A DNA stretch of 64,000 bases. It comes from Gammaproteobacteria bacterium. Lineage in GTDB: Bacteria; Pseudomonadota; Gammaproteobacteria; Francisellales; CACEW01. The notes beneath the pieces are model-generated. The model was not told the DNA's origin and ran no database searches. It saw only the letters and a list, made by a program, of their open reading frames with translations. The position numbers were made by a program, and so were the translations under genes. Below, piece by piece: positions 34,981 to 44,052 of the stretch (position 1 is its first letter; each line of letters starts with the position of its first letter). The stretch covers positions 1 through 64,000 of the forward strand of contig JAQSYQ010000010.1 of the NCBI GenBank assembly GCA_029256015.1, in the 5' to 3' direction.

Positions 34981-36369
34981 CTAGCTTAGTTCCGACAAAT
35001 CAGGCTGGCTGACTGAAGGAGTAAAAGCCTGGTTCACATCAAGCCCTGGCTGTGGAGACAAAATAGTGGTGGTTAAATTATTTTGAGTCAAATAGCGCTT
35101 AGCCACCTCTTGCACCTGAGCTGCCGTCACTGAATTGATATTTTGCAAATAAGTCTGAGAAAGCTGCCAAGGTAAGCCAACACTTGCGAACGAACCCAGC
35201 TCATCGGCTTGATTAATTAAGGAATCCTGGGAATAAACTTCTTGGCTATACAGTTGGAATTTTACTTTCTGAAGTTCCGCAGCGGTTAAAGGAGTTTGCT
35301 TCATTTTATTTAACTGGGCCCAAATAGCAGCTTGGAGTTGATCAACATCACTGCCTTGAGAAGGAACAGACACTATACTAAACAAATTGTCATAGCGAGA
35401 AAATGCTTGATATCCCACATTCACTCCCGCCGCCACCTGCTGATCTCTTATCAAGGCCTTATCGAGAATTGAACTGTCATCATTATCAAGAGCAGTGGCC
35501 AATACTATTAAAGCATAAGGCTCCCAAGCGGTTTTATCGGTAATCACAACAGGCACATTGAACCCCATAAACAACGCAGGAACTCGAGCTTCTTGGTTTA
35601 CAATAACTTGCTTTTCGCCCACAGGTGGAGAGGAAACAAAGCTTTTGCGCTGAGGCAACGCTTGGCTGGGTATCGGGCCAAAATACTTTTGAGCTAACTG
35701 ATACACCTGATTAGGGTCTACATCTCCCACCACTACAATGGTCGCATTATTAGGAACATACCATTCGTGATACCAGGCTTCTAAATCTTGGCGGTTCAGT
35801 TGCTGCATATCTCCCATCCAGCCAATAGTGGGATGCTGATAAGGATTATTTAAATAGGCTGCTGCTAAAAATCGCTCGTAGGCAAAGCTCATCGGATCAT
35901 CGTCTATCCGCATCCGTCTTTCTTCCATAATAACCTGATGTTCCGTGGTCACCGCCTGCGGGTCTAGCAGCAAGTGTTGCATGCGATCGGATTCTAGTTG
36001 AAAGCTTAATGGCAGTTTGTCCGCTGACATCTTTTCATAATAACCCGTGTAATCCGAGGTGGTAAAAGCATTTTCCTCTCCGCCATTAGCCGCAATAATT
36101 TTGGCAAACTGGCCATCCGGGTACTGTGTGGTGCCGCGGAACATCATGTGTTCAAGAAAGTGCGAGATCCCCGTTGTGCCATCACTTTCATCAGCAGAGC
36201 CAACGTGATACCATATTTCAAATATTGCAACTGGAGCGCGATGATCGGGTTTTACCAATACGGTAAGTCCGTTATTTAACTGATAGGCCTGTACAGTGGA
36301 AGTGTCGGCAAAGCTTAGATTAATCAAAGATATGCAGCTTATAAGAATAAATAAAAAAGACCTTTTCAT
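34981..36369 (-). CDS. Zinc protease of the M16 family, active subunit
   Basis: A 462-residue exported metalloprotease. A signal peptide (KRSFLFILISCISLINLSFA) leads to the M16 catalytic domain with HFLEHMMFRGT (HxxEH) and the downstream Glu in VIMEERRMRIDDDPMS. The second M16 domain is inactive-like, as in the family. The ATG at 36369 has GGAG 6 nt upstream; the frame extends two codons to a TTG. It ends 23 bp before the inactive partner, and the two probably form a periplasmic heterodimer. Confidence 0.92.
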   Translation of the reverse strand: MKRSFLFILISCISLINLSFADTSTVQAYQLNNGLTVLVKPDHRAPVAIFEIWYHVGSADESDGTTGISHFLEHMMFRGTTQYPDGQFAKIIAANGGEENAFTTSDYTGYYEKMSADKLPLSFQLESDRMQHLLLDPQAVTTEHQVIMEERRMRIDDDPMSFAYERFLAAAYLNNPYQHPTIGWMGDMQQLNRQDLEAWYHEWYVPNNATIVVVGDVDPNQVYQLAQKYFGPIPSQALPQRKSFVSSPPVGEKQVIVNQEARVPALFMGFNVPVVITDKTAWEPYALIVLATALDNDDSSILDKALIRDQQVAAGVNVGYQAFSRYDNLFSIVSVPSQGSDVDQLQAAIWAQLNKMKQTPLTAAELQKVKFQLYSQEVYSQDSLINQADELGSFASVGLPWQLSQTYLQNINSVTAAQVQEVAKRYLTQNNLTTTILSPQPGLDVNQAFTPSVSQPDLSELS

Positions 36370-36429
36370 TGCCAACTCCTATCGCATCAATTGCAGTGTA
36401 GCGCCTGAGTAAAAATAGTAAATACTAAT

Positions 36430-36846
36430 ATGAAAGAGATTATTGAAAAATTAAGAACACTGCCGATGCCAGTTTCAAAAAACCCGGAGCAGGCTATTGA
36501 ATTTATTCGCTTTCTTGCCGAGCATAAAATAAAGGAAGAAGACTGCCTACCCATTAGCCAAGGTAGCCTTCTTGAGGATACCGGGAGGATGTTAGCTGTA
36601 TTTAATTTGATTCAGCCTTCCGATAAAGACGGTGGAATTAACAACTGCCTTTATAGGCGAGCAAAAAATCAGGCTAATCAGTTTGAGCAATTATATTTAA
36701 ATTACCTAAGAAACTCTCACATTGCGGTAACAGGAAAGCCCGGTGAAGCTTTAGCGACAGCTTTAATGGCAGGCTTTGGTATTGATATCGCACCCAATAA
36801 AGGCCAGCAAACTAGCCTTGATCCTTCACCCACTGCTGGGCTATAG
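36430..36846 (+). CDS. Hypothetical protein
   Basis: A 138-residue soluble protein, mostly helical, not recognised. The N-terminal half (IEKLRTLPMPVSKNPEQAIEFIRFLAEHKIKEED) is amphipathic, and the last 40 residues are Gly/Ala/Pro/Thr-rich. It is divergent from the M16 gene with 60 bp between, and its 3' end overlaps the convergent thioredoxin gene by 35 bp. No clear ribosome site precedes the ATG, so the call is moderate. Confidence 0.55.
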   Translation: MKEIIEKLRTLPMPVSKNPEQAIEFIRFLAEHKIKEEDCLPISQGSLLEDTGRMLAVFNLIQPSDKDGGINNCLYRRAKNQANQFEQLYLNYLRNSHIAVTGKPGEALATALMAGFGIDIAPNKGQQTSLDPSPTAGL

Positions 36847-37192
36847 TTTTACGCACTTCCTGCATATCTAAAGCCTGCGCCTGCTTGATTAAATCATTTA
36901 AAACAGGCTCTGACAGAGTACCCGATTCCATACATAGCGCCACATGCTCGCGGAAAATGATGAGGGTGGGCACTGATCGGATATTAAAATCATCGGCCAG
37001 TTCTTTTTGCTTTTCTACATCGATTGAACCGAATTTAAGCTCTGGATACTGAGCCGCCACTTTTTCAAAAATAGGCGCAAAAGCATGGCAAGGCTGACAC
37101 CAGTCTGCTGAAAAATACACCACTACAATTTGCTCACCTTCTAAAAAAGTATCGAAGTTGTGTTTGCCAAGCGTAGTGATAGCGTTTTTCAT
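36812..37192 (-). CDS. Thioredoxin-like protein
   Basis: A 126-residue thioredoxin-fold protein with active site WCQPC in [18 protein letters not shown] instead of WCGPC. The cis-Pro segment is [14 protein letters not shown] ([11 protein letters not shown]). A roughly 20-residue C-terminal helical extension follows the fold. Cytoplasmic, since there is no signal. The WCQPC variant alters redox potential in studied examples, so it may not be the main thioredoxin. Its start overlaps the adk stop. Confidence 0.88.
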   Translation of the reverse strand: MKNAITTLGKHNFDTFLEGEQIVVVYFSADWCQPCHAFAPIFEKVAAQYPELKFGSIDVEKQKELADDFNIRSVPTLIIFREHVALCMESGTLSEPVLNDLIKQAQALDMQEVRKTIAQQWVKDQG

Positions 37193-37860
37193 GCTTTTAC
37201 CTCTTTTAAGTGTAATTGAGAAAAAATGCGCGAACGTACTTCATCCACATCGGCCATGCCGTCTACCACTACATAGTGGGGAGCACGAGACTGATGGGAA
37301 TGAGCTAGCTTTTGGTAAAACTCTACCAATGGCTGAGTTTGCTGCTGATAGACTTGCAGGCGGTTGCGCACGGTAGCTTCTGCGTCATCAGGCCGATGAA
37401 TTAAAGGCTCTCCTGTGACATCATCTTTGCCTGCTTGTTTGGGAGGATTAAATTCTACGTGATAGACCCTTCCTGAAGAAGGATGCACCCGACGACCTGT
37501 AATACGTCTTACAATTTCATCTGCATCGGCTTTGAGCTCGATGACATAGTCGATGTGAATGTGAGAGTCCAGCAAAGCTTGAGCCTGAGCTATGGTCCTT
37601 GGAAAACCATCTAGTAAAAAGCCATTTTTGCAGTCGGGTTCTTGAACCCGATTCTTAACAAGCTCAATAATAATTTCATCGGGAACAAGCTCGCCCTGGT
37701 CCATAATGGATTTCGCTTTCTGCCCCAATGGGCTGCCTGCTTTGACCGCAGCTCGAAGCATGTCACCGGTTGAAATCTGTGGAATCTGTAGCGACTCTTT
37801 TAAAAACTGCGCCTGAGTGCCCTTTCCAGCCCCTGGCGGCCCTAACAAAATTATTTTCAT
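37189..37860 (-). CDS. adk: Adenylate kinase
   Basis: ATP + AMP to 2 ADP. The 223-residue long-form kinase has [26 protein letters not shown], and a full LID domain ([20 protein letters not shown], then [10 protein letters not shown]), which lacks the four-Cys zinc site as in enterobacterial Adk. It overlaps the thioredoxin gene by 4 nt. Confidence 0.97.
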   Translation of the reverse strand: MKIILLGPPGAGKGTQAQFLKESLQIPQISTGDMLRAAVKAGSPLGQKAKSIMDQGELVPDEIIIELVKNRVQEPDCKNGFLLDGFPRTIAQAQALLDSHIHIDYVIELKADADEIVRRITGRRVHPSSGRVYHVEFNPPKQAGKDDVTGEPLIHRPDDAEATVRNRLQVYQQQTQPLVEFYQKLAHSHQSRAPHYVVVDGMADVDEVRSRIFSQLHLKEVKA

Positions 37861-37865
37861 TTCTC

Positions 37866-37900
37866 AAAATCTCCCATACCCTCTTTAATTAAAGAGGGAA
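37866..37900. repeat. Dispersed palindromic repeat, degenerate copy
   Basis: AAAATCTCCCATACCCTCTTT with AAAGAGGGAA, the inverted layout of the family seen at 54940 and 58589, immediately upstream of adk. Confidence 0.55.
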
Positions 37901-37965
37901 TAAACTCATACCATTATGCATATACTGATTTTCTTCGCAATACTTTCAGTTTTTAGCTTAGCCAA

Positions 37966-38052
37966 GGCGTCCGCAGGCCAAGTACCGGAGTGTATTAAAT
38001 AATCCATGAGGAAACTTGGCCGAGAAACAACGCAGGATAAGTTACAAAGTGG
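37966..38052 (+). other. Candidate structured element between prfC and adk
   Basis: An 87-nt segment with nested complementary arms: GCGT (37967-37970) with ACGC (38030-38033), and GGCCAAGT (37976-37983) with ACTTGGCC (38014-38021), closing a roughly 30-nt apical region. A single-stranded-looking tail, GGATAAGTTACAAAGT, follows. The tail core ATAAGTTACAA recurs in reverse complement at 61622-61632. No terminator T-run. It could be a small RNA or a repetitive element; a 28-codon open frame (37916-38002) overlaps it but lacks a ribosome site. Strand is a guess. Confidence 0.4.
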
Positions 38053-38059
38053 AAGTATT

Positions 38060-39640
38060 TTAATGTTCTCTAGTCGCATGGAAAGTAATATCAGGCGCCC
38101 TTTCTTGAGCCAACTCCAAATTCACCCTGGTAGGGGCCAAATAGGTTAAATGATCATTGGCATCCAAGGCTAAATTGTCAAAAGCCTTTTCTCTAAACTG
38201 TTCTAGTGCTTTGGCATCTTTAGCCTCTATCCAACGGGCAGCCGCCACATTGACGTTTTCATAAGCGCATTCCACTCCGTATTCCGACTGAAGCCTATAA
38301 GCTACCACGTCAAATTGCAGGGTACCTACCGCCCCTAATATCAAATCATTGCTGTTTAAAGGCCTAAATACCTGAGTCGCCCCTTCTTCTGATAACTGAA
38401 TTAAGCCTTTTTGCAAGGCTTTGGCTTTGAGCGGGTCTCTTAATCGAACTCGCTTAAACAGCTCGGGAGCAAAGTTAGGAATGCCGGTAAACTTAAAATT
38501 ATCCCCTTCTGTAAAGGTATCTCCAATTTGAATAGCCCCATGGTTGTGAAGGCCGATAATATCACCGGGATAAGCCTCTTCAATATGTTCCCGCTCGCCC
38601 GCCATAAAGGTCAAAGCATTAGAAATTTGAATATCTTTATTGGTTCTTACTTGGTGCATTTTCATGGATTTTTTATACTGGCCCGAGCAAATTCGCATAA
38701 AGGCAATTCTATCTCGATGCTGCGGATCCATATTGGCCTGGATTTTAAAAACGAAGCCGCTGAATTTAGGCTCACTGGGCTGAACATCATGCACGGTAGT
38801 CTTTCTGGCTTGAGGGGAAGGCGCGATATCGGTAAAGCCTTCTAATAAAGGCTGAATTCCAAAGTTTCCTAAAGCGGTTCCGAAATATACGGGAGTGAGT
38901 TTGCCTTCTAAATAGGCCTGCATATCAAATTCATGGCTGGCACCTTTCACGAGTTCAATCTCCTCGCGAAGCTCTCCTGCAAACTCAGCTAACTTTTCAT
39001 CTAATAAGGGATTATTTAAGCCTTTAACAATTTCATAGTTATGCAGATGCGTTCCATGCCCACCCTCAAATAAATGCACCTCATCCTTATAAAGATAATA
39101 AACCCCTTTAAAGAATTTACCCTGCCCGATAGGCCAGGACATCGGCGCGCATTTAATTTTGAGTACGGTTTCAATTTCATCCAAAATTTCCAAGGGGTTT
39201 CTAATATCCCGATCCATTTTGTTGATAAAGGTTAAAATAGGAGTATCTCTTAATCGGCAGACTTCCATTAATTTAATAGTTCGAGACTCTACCCCTTTAG
39301 CCGCATCGATCACCATAAGCACTGAGTCCACCGCGGTTAAGGTACGATAGGTATCTTCAGAGAAGTCCTCATGGCCTGGAGTATCCAAAAGGTTAACTAT
39401 TTTGCCGTTGAATTCAAACTGCATAACAGAGGTCGTGACCGAAATCCCTCTTTGCTTTTCAAGCTCCATCCAGTCGGAAGTGGCGTGTTTGGTATTTTTA
39501 CGGCCTTTTACTGTACCCGCAAGCTGAATCGCTCCGCCCCAAAGCAATAGCTTTTCGGTTAATGTGGTTTTACCCGCATCCGGGTGAGAGATAATCGCAA
39601 AAGTGCGACGTTTATTAATTTCTGAAACTAAATCTGCCAT
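38060..39640 (-). CDS. prfC: Peptide chain release factor 3
   Basis: GTPase that recycles RF1/RF2 from the ribosome. At 526 residues it has the G1 loop [43 protein letters not shown] (switch region), [20 protein letters not shown], and the RF3-specific C-terminal domain including [16 protein letters not shown]. Length and motifs separate it from EF-G. Confidence 0.97.
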   Translation of the reverse strand: MADLVSEINKRRTFAIISHPDAGKTTLTEKLLLWGGAIQLAGTVKGRKNTKHATSDWMELEKQRGISVTTSVMQFEFNGKIVNLLDTPGHEDFSEDTYRTLTAVDSVLMVIDAAKGVESRTIKLMEVCRLRDTPILTFINKMDRDIRNPLEILDEIETVLKIKCAPMSWPIGQGKFFKGVYYLYKDEVHLFEGGHGTHLHNYEIVKGLNNPLLDEKLAEFAGELREEIELVKGASHEFDMQAYLEGKLTPVYFGTALGNFGIQPLLEGFTDIAPSPQARKTTVHDVQPSEPKFSGFVFKIQANMDPQHRDRIAFMRICSGQYKKSMKMHQVRTNKDIQISNALTFMAGEREHIEEAYPGDIIGLHNHGAIQIGDTFTEGDNFKFTGIPNFAPELFKRVRLRDPLKAKALQKGLIQLSEEGATQVFRPLNSNDLILGAVGTLQFDVVAYRLQSEYGVECAYENVNVAAARWIEAKDAKALEQFREKAFDNLALDANDHLTYLAPTRVNLELAQERAPDITFHATREH

Positions 39641-39714
39641 ATAAGCCGCCTAATAAAGTGATCAGGCATTATAAGGCTTAGCTTCTTGCTTTGCAAAAGG
39701 CTATGAAAGGCTAA

Positions 39715-40890
39715 TCAATGAAATCGAGGCAATAATGGTTGGTGCAGCCCAGCCTCAACATCATCATTTGACACTAGCCTAGCTGTTTGTGTGCTTAATT
39801 GCCAAGGGTTAACATATTGGTCTAATTTACTTAAGGTTAATTTCCCAGTCAAACCCTCTGCTCTCGCTTGCTGCACTAATTCAGTTATATGCTGAGTATA
39901 ATGAGATGAACCATAACCAAGCCATGTCAATAAATAAAAATTGGGAATATCAAGCACCGAAAAACTTAATATTAGTACCGGTCCAACTATTTGAAGTGGA
40001 TTTGGAAATGTCAGGCGGTACAAAGCAATCGTGCTAAAATATATTGCTAACGCTACAGTAGTATAAGTAAACAATAAAGATCGTTTGAATCCAGGAACTT
40101 TTTGAAAAAATACCCCATCGAAAACTGTTGACTCCGAAGAGGACGCTTGTGATTGCTCAAATAGTCTTTCTCTTGCAGGAGGCAATGAATAGCTATTAGC
40201 TAATAAAGCATCAATTTTAGAACAAGTTAAATTTAATCCCCAGAACAAAGGCATGTTCATATCAGAATCTGGGCCAGAATGAAGTAAATTAAACTGCATG
40301 ACTAACAACAATACCATGCATGCCAGATAGACAGGAAAAGAAATTTTCAACATTTGCTCATAATTCAGAAATAACGGGGAACATAAAATGCTTGCTGCCA
40401 TCATGCCCAACCTTAAAGCAATCATACTAACGAGTATAATGTAAGCCCTTGGAAACATTTTATATAAAGACAACATTCTGGCTTGTATGACCTTATCTGC
40501 CTCTGGGAACCATCTTAAATTAACTTTAACCAGCTTATCAATTTCAGCAATGCTATAGTGAGATAAGATTGTTCTTATCCTAGGTGGTGATAGCATTCTT
40601 ATTAGAAGAAAATAGGAGTAATCGTTTTTCATTTGCCAGAGAATATCATAGGCTGTTTTACGGCCTGCTATAGTATCTTGAATTTCCTTGGAAATAGCAG
40701 TGGCTACTTCAAGAGTGTTAAGATGCAACCCCTTAGTGGCGCCACTTAACCGCAGAATATCTGGCACTGACATATAACCGATAACCTTACCAGCAAGGCC
40801 CTCAATTGAGATTATATTCTCAAGCTGGCTTATAATAGGGCTTTCAACACCTTGGCCGCTTCTTATGCTCGATAGTGCAAACATAAACAC
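39715..40890 (-). CDS. Four-helix membrane protein with F-box-like N-terminus
   Basis: A 391-residue protein not matching a known family. Residues 29-60 (GLAGKVIGYMSVPDILRLSG, then ATKGL) have the spacing of an F-box: L-x3-V/I-x2-Y-M/L-S-x2-D-I/L-L-R-L-S-x3-K. A helical stretch follows, then four predicted membrane helices at about 149-171, 181-203, 271-292 and 299-323. A Ser/Glu loop lies around 245-257, and the C-terminal tail is soluble. Ribosome site ATAGGAG about 5 nt upstream. It stands alone between prfC and rimI. The F-box reading is by eye and unproved; an effector that engages host SCF at a membrane is a hypothesis. Confidence 0.6.
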   Translation of the reverse strand: MFMFALSSIRSGQGVESPIISQLENIISIEGLAGKVIGYMSVPDILRLSGATKGLHLNTLEVATAISKEIQDTIAGRKTAYDILWQMKNDYSYFLLIRMLSPPRIRTILSHYSIAEIDKLVKVNLRWFPEADKVIQARMLSLYKMFPRAYIILVSMIALRLGMMAASILCSPLFLNYEQMLKISFPVYLACMVLLLVMQFNLLHSGPDSDMNMPLFWGLNLTCSKIDALLANSYSLPPARERLFEQSQASSSESTVFDGVFFQKVPGFKRSLLFTYTTVALAIYFSTIALYRLTFPNPLQIVGPVLILSFSVLDIPNFYLLTWLGYGSSHYTQHITELVQQARAEGLTGKLTLSKLDQYVNPWQLSTQTARLVSNDDVEAGLHQPLLPRFH

Positions 40891-40938
40891 TCCTATTTCT
40901 TGAAAATGGCATTCAAAGCCAAGTTAATTAAGAATTTT

Positions 40939-41412
40939 TCAGCCGAGTTTAAGTGACATTAAAATCGCGTCTTCTTTGACTTGAGGCTCATCGGTATCAT
41001 AGTAATTTTTGCGAAGGCCAATTTCTTGAAAACCCGCCTTTTTATACAGCTCTATGGCAGGTGAGTTAGATGCTCTGACCTCTAAATATAGGGTTTCAGC
41101 TTTTTTGCTTTTGGCTATATGAATTAAATGGCCCAACAACTTTTCGCCGTAACCTTGGCGATAAAGGGCTGGGTCCACGGCAATCGTTAGAATTTCCGCT
41201 TCATCAATCACGACTGACAATACGCCAAAAGCCACTAGCTTTTCCATGCCGTCTAAGACGATTCCCCAGACTTGGCTGTGAGCTGCTAATAAACTGTCGC
41301 GCATAACCGAAGCTGACCAGCGGGCAGCAGAACTTGCCTGCCTCTCAATGGCCATAATTTGAGTAAGATCATTTAAGTTTAAAAGCTTAAAGTGAAAACC
41401 CTGCGAAGTCAT
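40939..41412 (-). CDS. rimI: Ribosomal protein S18 alanine N-acetyltransferase RimI
   Basis: A 157-residue GNAT enzyme that acetylates the N-terminal Ala of S18. The CoA-binding loop is DPALYRQGYGEKLLGHLI, with YLEVRASNSPAIELYKKAGFQEIGLRKNYY at the C-terminus, as in RimI. It overlaps the upstream holD-like gene by 26 nt, reproducing the holD-rimI arrangement of E. coli. Confidence 0.93.
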   Translation of the reverse strand: MTSQGFHFKLLNLNDLTQIMAIERQASSAARWSASVMRDSLLAAHSQVWGIVLDGMEKLVAFGVLSVVIDEAEILTIAVDPALYRQGYGEKLLGHLIHIAKSKKAETLYLEVRASNSPAIELYKKAGFQEIGLRKNYYDTDEPQVKEDAILMSLKLG

Positions 41413-41824
41413 TCATCACCCGACGTTTATTCTCCACGTTATTTAGCACACGCGTAAGATTTAATGTTTCAACATAGCGAATTTCTGAGCGTGAATCAAG
41501 CTCTGATCTAATGGGCACGCCGAAACTAATCACTTGCTTAGGCCTGACTTTTTCTAATAGCTCTTGCAAGCTATAAGTTTCTGCTGGATTGGAGTCGTTT
41601 AAAAATCCAACGCAATAAGATTCGGAATCAAGCTTTAGCCATTTTAAAATATTAAATAACTGTTCTTGCACAGCCTGCCATTCTTCATAGTCCTCAGCTG
41701 CAACTAAAACCAAATAAGGCTTAGATTCAAGTGCTGAAATAAGTCCGTAGGTTTTTTCCGTGGCGCTGATCGGCAACCAAACATCAATACCGATTGCTTT
41801 TAAGCTTTCTACGGTGGGCATCAT
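41387..41824 (-). CDS. holD: Putative DNA polymerase III psi subunit (HolD-like)
   Basis: A 145-residue protein with weak but position-consistent likeness to HolD: LKAIGIDVWLPI near the N-terminus, a KPYLVLVAAED strand, QVISFG strand, and a C-terminal Arg-rich helix ending MNDFAGF. HolD links the tau complex to single-strand binding protein through chi. Psi proteins diverge strongly, so most of the weight comes from the overlap with rimI and the size. It starts 1 nt inside the pssA stop (ATGA). Confidence 0.6.
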   Translation of the reverse strand: MMPTVESLKAIGIDVWLPISATEKTYGLISALESKPYLVLVAAEDYEEWQAVQEQLFNILKWLKLDSESYCVGFLNDSNPAETYSLQELLEKVRPKQVISFGVPIRSELDSRSEIRYVETLNLTRVLNNVENKRRVMNDFAGFSL

Positions 41825-42591
41825 TGAGTTTTGCGCTTTTTATTCTTCAGAGAATATAAACCCAGAATAGGCCCGGATAAAGCGTAGACTGAAAACAATA
41901 TAAACAGAACCTGGGCAGGCCTATAAGAAATACAGACCAAGACCAACATCATTAAAACCAATACGGTAAATCGAACATTGGCTTTCAGATCGATATCTTT
42001 AAAACTGCGGAATCTAATATTACTGACTTGAAGGAAAGAGAGGAACCACACAATTACCATGCTGACTAGGGATACGCCCAAACCGCTTAAACCATAAGTA
42101 CTTCCTACCCATACCATGCTGGCAACTACAGCAGCAGCGGCTGGACAAGGCAATCCAAAGAAATAGCGCTTGTTCTCAGGCATGGTGTTGAATTTAGCCA
42201 GTCGCATTGCCACACAAGCCACAAAAATAAAAGCAGATAACCAGCCAATCTTGTGCCAACCGTATTGCACCAAATCAGATAGGCTCCAATTATAAACCAG
42301 CAATGCAGGCGACACACCAAAAGCTAACAAATCGGCCAAGCTATCGTATTGAGCACCGAATGCGCTTTGAGCATTGATTAATCTTGCTACTCTGCCATCT
42401 AAACTGTCGAATATTAAACAGATATAAACAGCGACTGCGCCCAAGATAAAATGTTGGTTCATGCCGGCAACGATACCGTAAAATCCAGAAAACAAACTAC
42501 CCGTAGTAAAAAGATTGGGCAAAATGTAAATCCCACGCTTACGCTGTTGGGTGATTTCTTCTGGTTCCTGCTCTTCAATATGGTCTGTCAT
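41821..42591 (-). CDS. pssA: CDP-diacylglycerol-serine O-phosphatidyltransferase
   Basis: Integral-membrane CDP-alcohol phosphotransferase making phosphatidylserine. The 256 residues have several membrane helices and the complete active-site signature D-x2-D-G-x2-A-R-x8-G-x3-D-x3-D in DSLDGRVARL, then GAQYDSLADLLAFG. This is the membrane (type II) enzyme, unrelated to the soluble E. coli PssA. The N-terminal 15 residues are Glu/Gln-rich and cytoplasmic. Confidence 0.94.
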   Translation of the reverse strand: MTDHIEEQEPEEITQQRKRGIYILPNLFTTGSLFSGFYGIVAGMNQHFILGAVAVYICLIFDSLDGRVARLINAQSAFGAQYDSLADLLAFGVSPALLVYNWSLSDLVQYGWHKIGWLSAFIFVACVAMRLAKFNTMPENKRYFFGLPCPAAAAVVASMVWVGSTYGLSGLGVSLVSMVIVWFLSFLQVSNIRFRSFKDIDLKANVRFTVLVLMMLVLVCISYRPAQVLFILFSVYALSGPILGLYSLKNKKRKTQ

Positions 42592-42609
42592 GCTTCTGCT
42601 CGGATTTAA

Positions 42610-42639
42610 TTCACATATTGTTCAATTATGCAGTATAAT
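42610..42639 (+). promoter_or_regulatory. Putative sigma-70 promoter for the DUF3579 gene
   Basis: TTCACA (42610-42615), an 18-nt spacer and TATAAT (42634-42639), 31 nt before the ATG at 42671 and facing away from pssA. Predicted by eye. Confidence 0.45.
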
Positions 42640-42670
42640 ACCGCGCAATGCTACTTCTGATTAATGAAAG

Positions 42671-42970
42671 ATGACCAAAAAAGACAGCACTAAAATTATT
42701 ATTGAAGGCATCACCGACGAAGGGAAGAAGTTTCATCCTACTGATTGGGCCGAAAGAGTGAGTGGCAGCCTGTCGACTTTTAGAAACCGCCGAATTATTT
42801 ATTCCCCATTGCTTCAACCTGCTGTTAAAAACGGCAATAAATGCGTAATTGTTGATGATGAGCTTAAAAATGTTCATCCTGAAATTTACAAAGAAATATT
42901 AGACTTCGCTGAATCCAATCATCTTAAAATTGAAAAAGATCAATCTTCCGACGAGGAAGACAAAGAATAG
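42671..42970 (+). CDS. DUF3579 family protein
   Basis: A 99-residue small cytoplasmic protein. The pattern IIIEGITDEGKKFHPTDWAERVSG, then YSPLLQPAVKNGNKCVIVDDEL, then the FAESNHL-like C-terminus matches the DUF3579 family of proteobacteria, whose function is unknown. The tail is acidic (DQSSDEEDKE). Convergent with fkpB, separated by a palindromic element. Confidence 0.75.
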   Translation: MTKKDSTKIIIEGITDEGKKFHPTDWAERVSGSLSTFRNRRIIYSPLLQPAVKNGNKCVIVDDELKNVHPEIYKEILDFAESNHLKIEKDQSSDEEDKE

Positions 42971-42974
42971 ATCC

Positions 42975-43004
42975 CGGGTTCCGCTATGCGGCCCCAGGAT
43001 GAGA
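42975..43004. repeat. GGCCCCAGGATGA palindromic element, copy 2
   Basis: GGTTCCGCTATGCGGCCCC with AGGATGA; 16 bases (42987-43002) are identical to 28946-28961. It fills the space between the convergent DUF3579 and fkpB genes. Confidence 0.6.
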
Positions 43005-43006
43005 GA

Positions 43007-43474
43007 TTAAGCCTTAACGTCGACTATCTCGATATCAAACAACACGACTTGTCCCGATAAAGGATGATTAAAGTCCACAGTGACTTCATCCTCAGCAATT
43101 TCGCGAATAATGCCGGGAAGCTCATCTCCATTTTGTTGAACAAAGGCCACAATCAGGCCTTCTTCTAGCGGAGTTTCTGCTTCCATTTTGGCAAACTGTG
43201 AGCGTGACACTTGATAAATGTTAGCCGGATGAGGCTCACCAAAAGCATCCTCCGGTAACAGCATGATTTTCTTTTTATCGCCAACTTTTAAGCCCAGCAT
43301 TTCATTTTCAAGCTTTTCAGAAAATACTTCCTGCCCTAAAGTAAATGTCATAGGCTGCTCAAAACTTCTTGTCGATTCAGCAATAGAGCCATCCTTTAAA
43401 CGGATGTCAAAATGCATGCTTACTGTACTTCCAGATTCTATAACCATAATATTCCCACTTTTTGCTTTACTCAT
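43007..43474 (-). CDS. fkpB: FKBP-type peptidyl-prolyl isomerase (FkpB/SlpA-like)
   Basis: A 155-residue SlyD-like FKBP with an insert-in-flap chaperone domain: STVSMHFDIRLKDGSIAEST, LGQEVFSEKLENEMLGLKVGD, LPEDAFGEPHP, and VTVDFNHPLSGQVVLFDIEIV. No His-rich tail, which fits FkpB, not SlyD. Translation could begin at codon 10 (ATG, GGGAA upstream). It lies downstream of lspA as is usual for this cluster. Confidence 0.92.
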   Translation of the reverse strand: MSKAKSGNIMVIESGSTVSMHFDIRLKDGSIAESTRSFEQPMTFTLGQEVFSEKLENEMLGLKVGDKKKIMLLPEDAFGEPHPANIYQVSRSQFAKMEAETPLEEGLIVAFVQQNGDELPGIIREIAEDEVTVDFNHPLSGQVVLFDIEIVDVKA

Positions 43475-43575
43475 CGTTGCTTTTTGTCCTCGCTATCCTC
43501 ATTACCAAGTTAGGTAACTCCGGGATCTCGGCCTGCAAGCGCCTTGATTAAATTCAAAAATCGGGAATCTTATCA

Positions 43576-44052
43576 TTAGGCTTTGCGAAATGCACTGATT
43601 AGTAAAAGGATCACGCCTAGTGTAATCGCAGAGTCCGCAATATTGAAAGCCGGCCAGTGCCACTCACCGAAATGCACATCGATAAAATCGATCACATAAC
43701 CATAGACCAAACGATCATATAGATTACCTAAGGCGCCGCCCAAAATTAAAGCCAGAGCTGCTGCGGTATAATGATGCATACTGCTTGCTCTCCACAGCCA
43801 AACCAAAATACCGATGCTGACAGCCAAAGCAATACCCACAAATAGCCACAATTGCCAACCGCTTTGATTGTTTAAAAAGCCGAATGCTGAGCCTGTATTA
43901 TGCACCAAAACAAAATTCAACCAGAAAAATTCCTGAGTACTGTTTAAGCTGCTTAAATAGAATTTCGCCATGCTCTTAGTTAACTGGTCTAGTACGATCA
44001 CGCCAAAAGTGACCCATAGCCAACGCCATTGTCCACCACCTGATTTAGCCAT
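43576..44052 (-). CDS. lspA: Lipoprotein signal peptidase
   Basis: Type II signal peptidase that cleaves prolipoprotein signals, 158 residues with four membrane helices. The catalytic aspartates are in [21 protein letters not shown] and [11 protein letters not shown]; an Asp-Gln pair in VLDQLTK near the N-terminus is also conserved. The ATG at 44052 follows GGGAG and overlaps the ileS stop by 8 nt; a longer open frame reaches 44100 inside ileS but is not needed. Confidence 0.95.
   Translation of the reverse strand: MAKSGGGQWRWLWVTFGVIVLDQLTKSMAKFYLSSLNSTQEFFWLNFVLVHNTGSAFGFLNNQSGWQLWLFVGIALAVSIGILVWLWRASSMHHYTAAALALILGGALGNLYDRLVYGYVIDFIDVHFGEWHWPAFNIADSAITLGVILLLISAFRKA

Noticed and set aside
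37916..38002. 28-codon frame with a signal-peptide-like start (MHILIFFAILSVFSLAKA)
   Set aside because: No ribosome site, and it runs into the structured element, whose base pairing explains the conservation-like features better.
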